Notes under the pieces: generated by a model
Told to the model about the DNA's origin: nothing
What the model saw: the letters and a program-made list of their open reading frames with translations, nothing else
The model's database searches: none
DNA from: Gammaproteobacteria bacterium
GTDB taxonomy: Bacteria; Pseudomonadota; Gammaproteobacteria; Arenicellales; JAOTYS01
DNA length: 12,967 bases
NCBI GenBank assembly: GCA_029861795.1
Contig: JAOTYS010000086.1
Span: 1 to 12,967, forward strand
Direction: 5' to 3'
Translations under genes and position numbers: made by a program
Part shown: positions 11,864 to 12,967 of the stretch, piece by piece
Layout: every line of letters begins with the position of its first letter
Position numbering within the stretch: the stretch's first letter is position 1

Positions 11864-12967
11864 ATGCAGCCCTCATTGAAATCAATTGCTCTTATCGGCA
11901 CATACCTTCCGAGACAGTGTGGCATCGCTACATTCACTGCCGACCTCGCCGCCGCAATTCTTGACAACAACCCGAATATCGACTGTTCGATCGTGGCCAT
12001 GAATGATCGCCCTGAGGGGTATGAGTATCCACCCACGGTGCGATTCCAAATTGCCCAGGATAGATTGAACGAATATGGTCTCGCCGCCGATTTTCTCAAC
12101 CTACGGGATCCAGATGTAGTCTGTTTGCAACACGAATACGGCATATTTGGCGGTCAACGGGGTGGCTTCATCGTTGAGCTTGTACAAGACCTCAAGATTC
12201 CGCTGACTACGACCTTGCACACTGTGCTAAGAGATCCCTCGCCAGAGGAGCGCAAAATCATATTGCAGCTCTCAGAGCTATCCGACAGATTAGTAGTGAT
12301 AAGCGAGCGGGGTGCTGACTTTCTTCGAGATGTGTATCAGGTACCCGAGTCCAAGATCGCTCTGATTCATCATGGAATTCTAGATGTACCATTTCTCGAT
12401 TCGGATCCGTGCAAGAGCAAGGTCGTCGCAGATGACAAGATCGTAATCCTCTCATTCGGACTGCTCTCGCCAGGCAAGGGCATCGAGTATATGGTCGATG
12501 CCTTGCCGGAAATCGTCAGCTCACATCCGGAAGTGCTTTATTTCGTTATTGGGGCAACGCATCCACATTTGAGAGCCGAGAGCGGAGAGGACTATCGTCT
12601 GAGTTTGCACCTTCGGGCAAAGGAGTTAGGCGTCGCCGACCACATCGTGTTCCATGACCGTTTCTTGGAGCAGGATGAATTGCTCGAATTCATTCGGGCC
12701 GCGGACATCTATGTCACCCCGTATCTAAACGAGGCCCAGATTGTCTCTGGCACGCTGGCCTACGCTCTGGGGGCGGGCAAGGCGGTGGTATCGACTCCAT
12801 ACTGGTATGCCCAGGAAATGTTAGCCAACAATCGAGGAAAGTTAGTTCCTTTCAAGGATCACAGGGCTTTGGCGCACGAGATCAACTATCTTCTGGACCA
12901 CCCGGAGGAACGTCTCGCGATGCGGCGAGCGGCCTATCAGTACTGTCGGCCGATGGTGATGAAGGAG
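11864..12967 (+). CDS. Glycosyltransferase, GT4 family (GT-B fold), cut off by the window end
   Basis: 368 codons are visible and the frame is still open. The N-terminal domain begins IALIGTYLPRQCGIATFTADL, the glycine-rich loop of GT-B transferases, and has VCLQHEYGIFGGQRGG and TTLHTVL, typical of the acceptor side. The C-terminal domain has ILSFGLLSPGKGIEYMVDALPEI (donor-domain start with the G-L-x-P-G-K-G loop), then HIVFHDRFLEQDEL and VTPYLNEAQIVSGTLAYALG, where E takes the place of the EX7E region. It would transfer an activated sugar in the cytosol, for example in polysaccharide or glycan synthesis; donor and acceptor are unknown. An in-frame stop at 11837-11839 limits the start to ATG 11864; no strong ribosome binding site is seen. 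It lies outside the recognisable cassette structure. Confidence 0.87.
   Translation, partial: MQPSLKSIALIGTYLPRQCGIATFTADLAAAILDNNPNIDCSIVAMNDRPEGYEYPPTVRFQIAQDRLNEYGLAADFLNLRDPDVVCLQHEYGIFGGQRGGFIVELVQDLKIPLTTTLHTVLRDPSPEERKIILQLSELSDRLVVISERGADFLRDVYQVPESKIALIHHGILDVPFLDSDPCKSKVVADDKIVILSFGLLSPGKGIEYMVDALPEIVSSHPEVLYFVIGATHPHLRAESGEDYRLSLHLRAKELGVADHIVFHDRFLEQDELLEFIRAADIYVTPYLNEAQIVSGTLAYALGAGKAVVSTPYWYAQEMLANNRGKLVPFKDHRALAHEINYLLDHPEERLAMRRAAYQYCRPMVMKE

Overview
The window looks like an accessory region of a Gram-negative, probably gammaproteobacterial, chromosome. This is inferred from the gene families (glutathione-linked enzymes, HigBA, TauE, GFA) and from the REP-like hairpins; nothing allows a species call. 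It is a mosaic of single-gene units of differing base composition, mostly on the + strand. No integrase, transposase, rRNA or tRNA gene is visible.

Layout. Positions 1-1588 are the end of an integron cassette array: cassette 1 (10-594, nuclease-like unknown protein), cassette 2 (595-1107, HEPN-like protein) and the start of cassette 3 (PPOX-fold flavoprotein). They are separated by two textbook attC sites, each a hairpin with one bulged base. The boxes that would pair in each excised circle match 7 of 7. From 1618 to 3437 there are GGGTCAGAG hairpin repeats, then three copies of a small TIR element ('element C'). Two copies lack their right arm and run directly into a gene: a DUF4386-like membrane protein and a conserved CxxC protein. 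The third copy is complete. Next come an arylmalonate-decarboxylase/maleate-isomerase-like gene on the minus strand, a decayed higBA toxin-antitoxin pair, a GFA-family gene on the minus strand bounded by GGTCAGACCC-type repeats, and a SAM methyltransferase. A second complete element C precedes a glutathione transferase, followed by more GGGTCAGAG repeats, a nitronate monooxygenase, a REP-like hairpin and a TauE/SafE permease. Integron structure then reappears: a VOC-family cassette (10033-10517) with its attC, followed by a unit carrying an intact higA antitoxin whose higB partner is cut to its last 13 codons at the cassette boundary. A BIME-like repeat pair, a second GFA gene, a possible collapsed attC and the 5' part of a GT4 glycosyltransferase complete the window.

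How the genes relate. There is no obvious operon; most units have their own ribosome binding site and are separated by repeats. Many products (GST, two GFA proteins, VOC, nitronate monooxygenase, PPOX fold, AMDase-like, TauE) suit small-molecule detoxification or catabolism, a common cargo of environmental cassettes. The strongest leads are element C, which carries a conserved 6-7 codon mini-ORF in all four copies and is joined close to gene starts, and the cassette that carries an antitoxin without its toxin.
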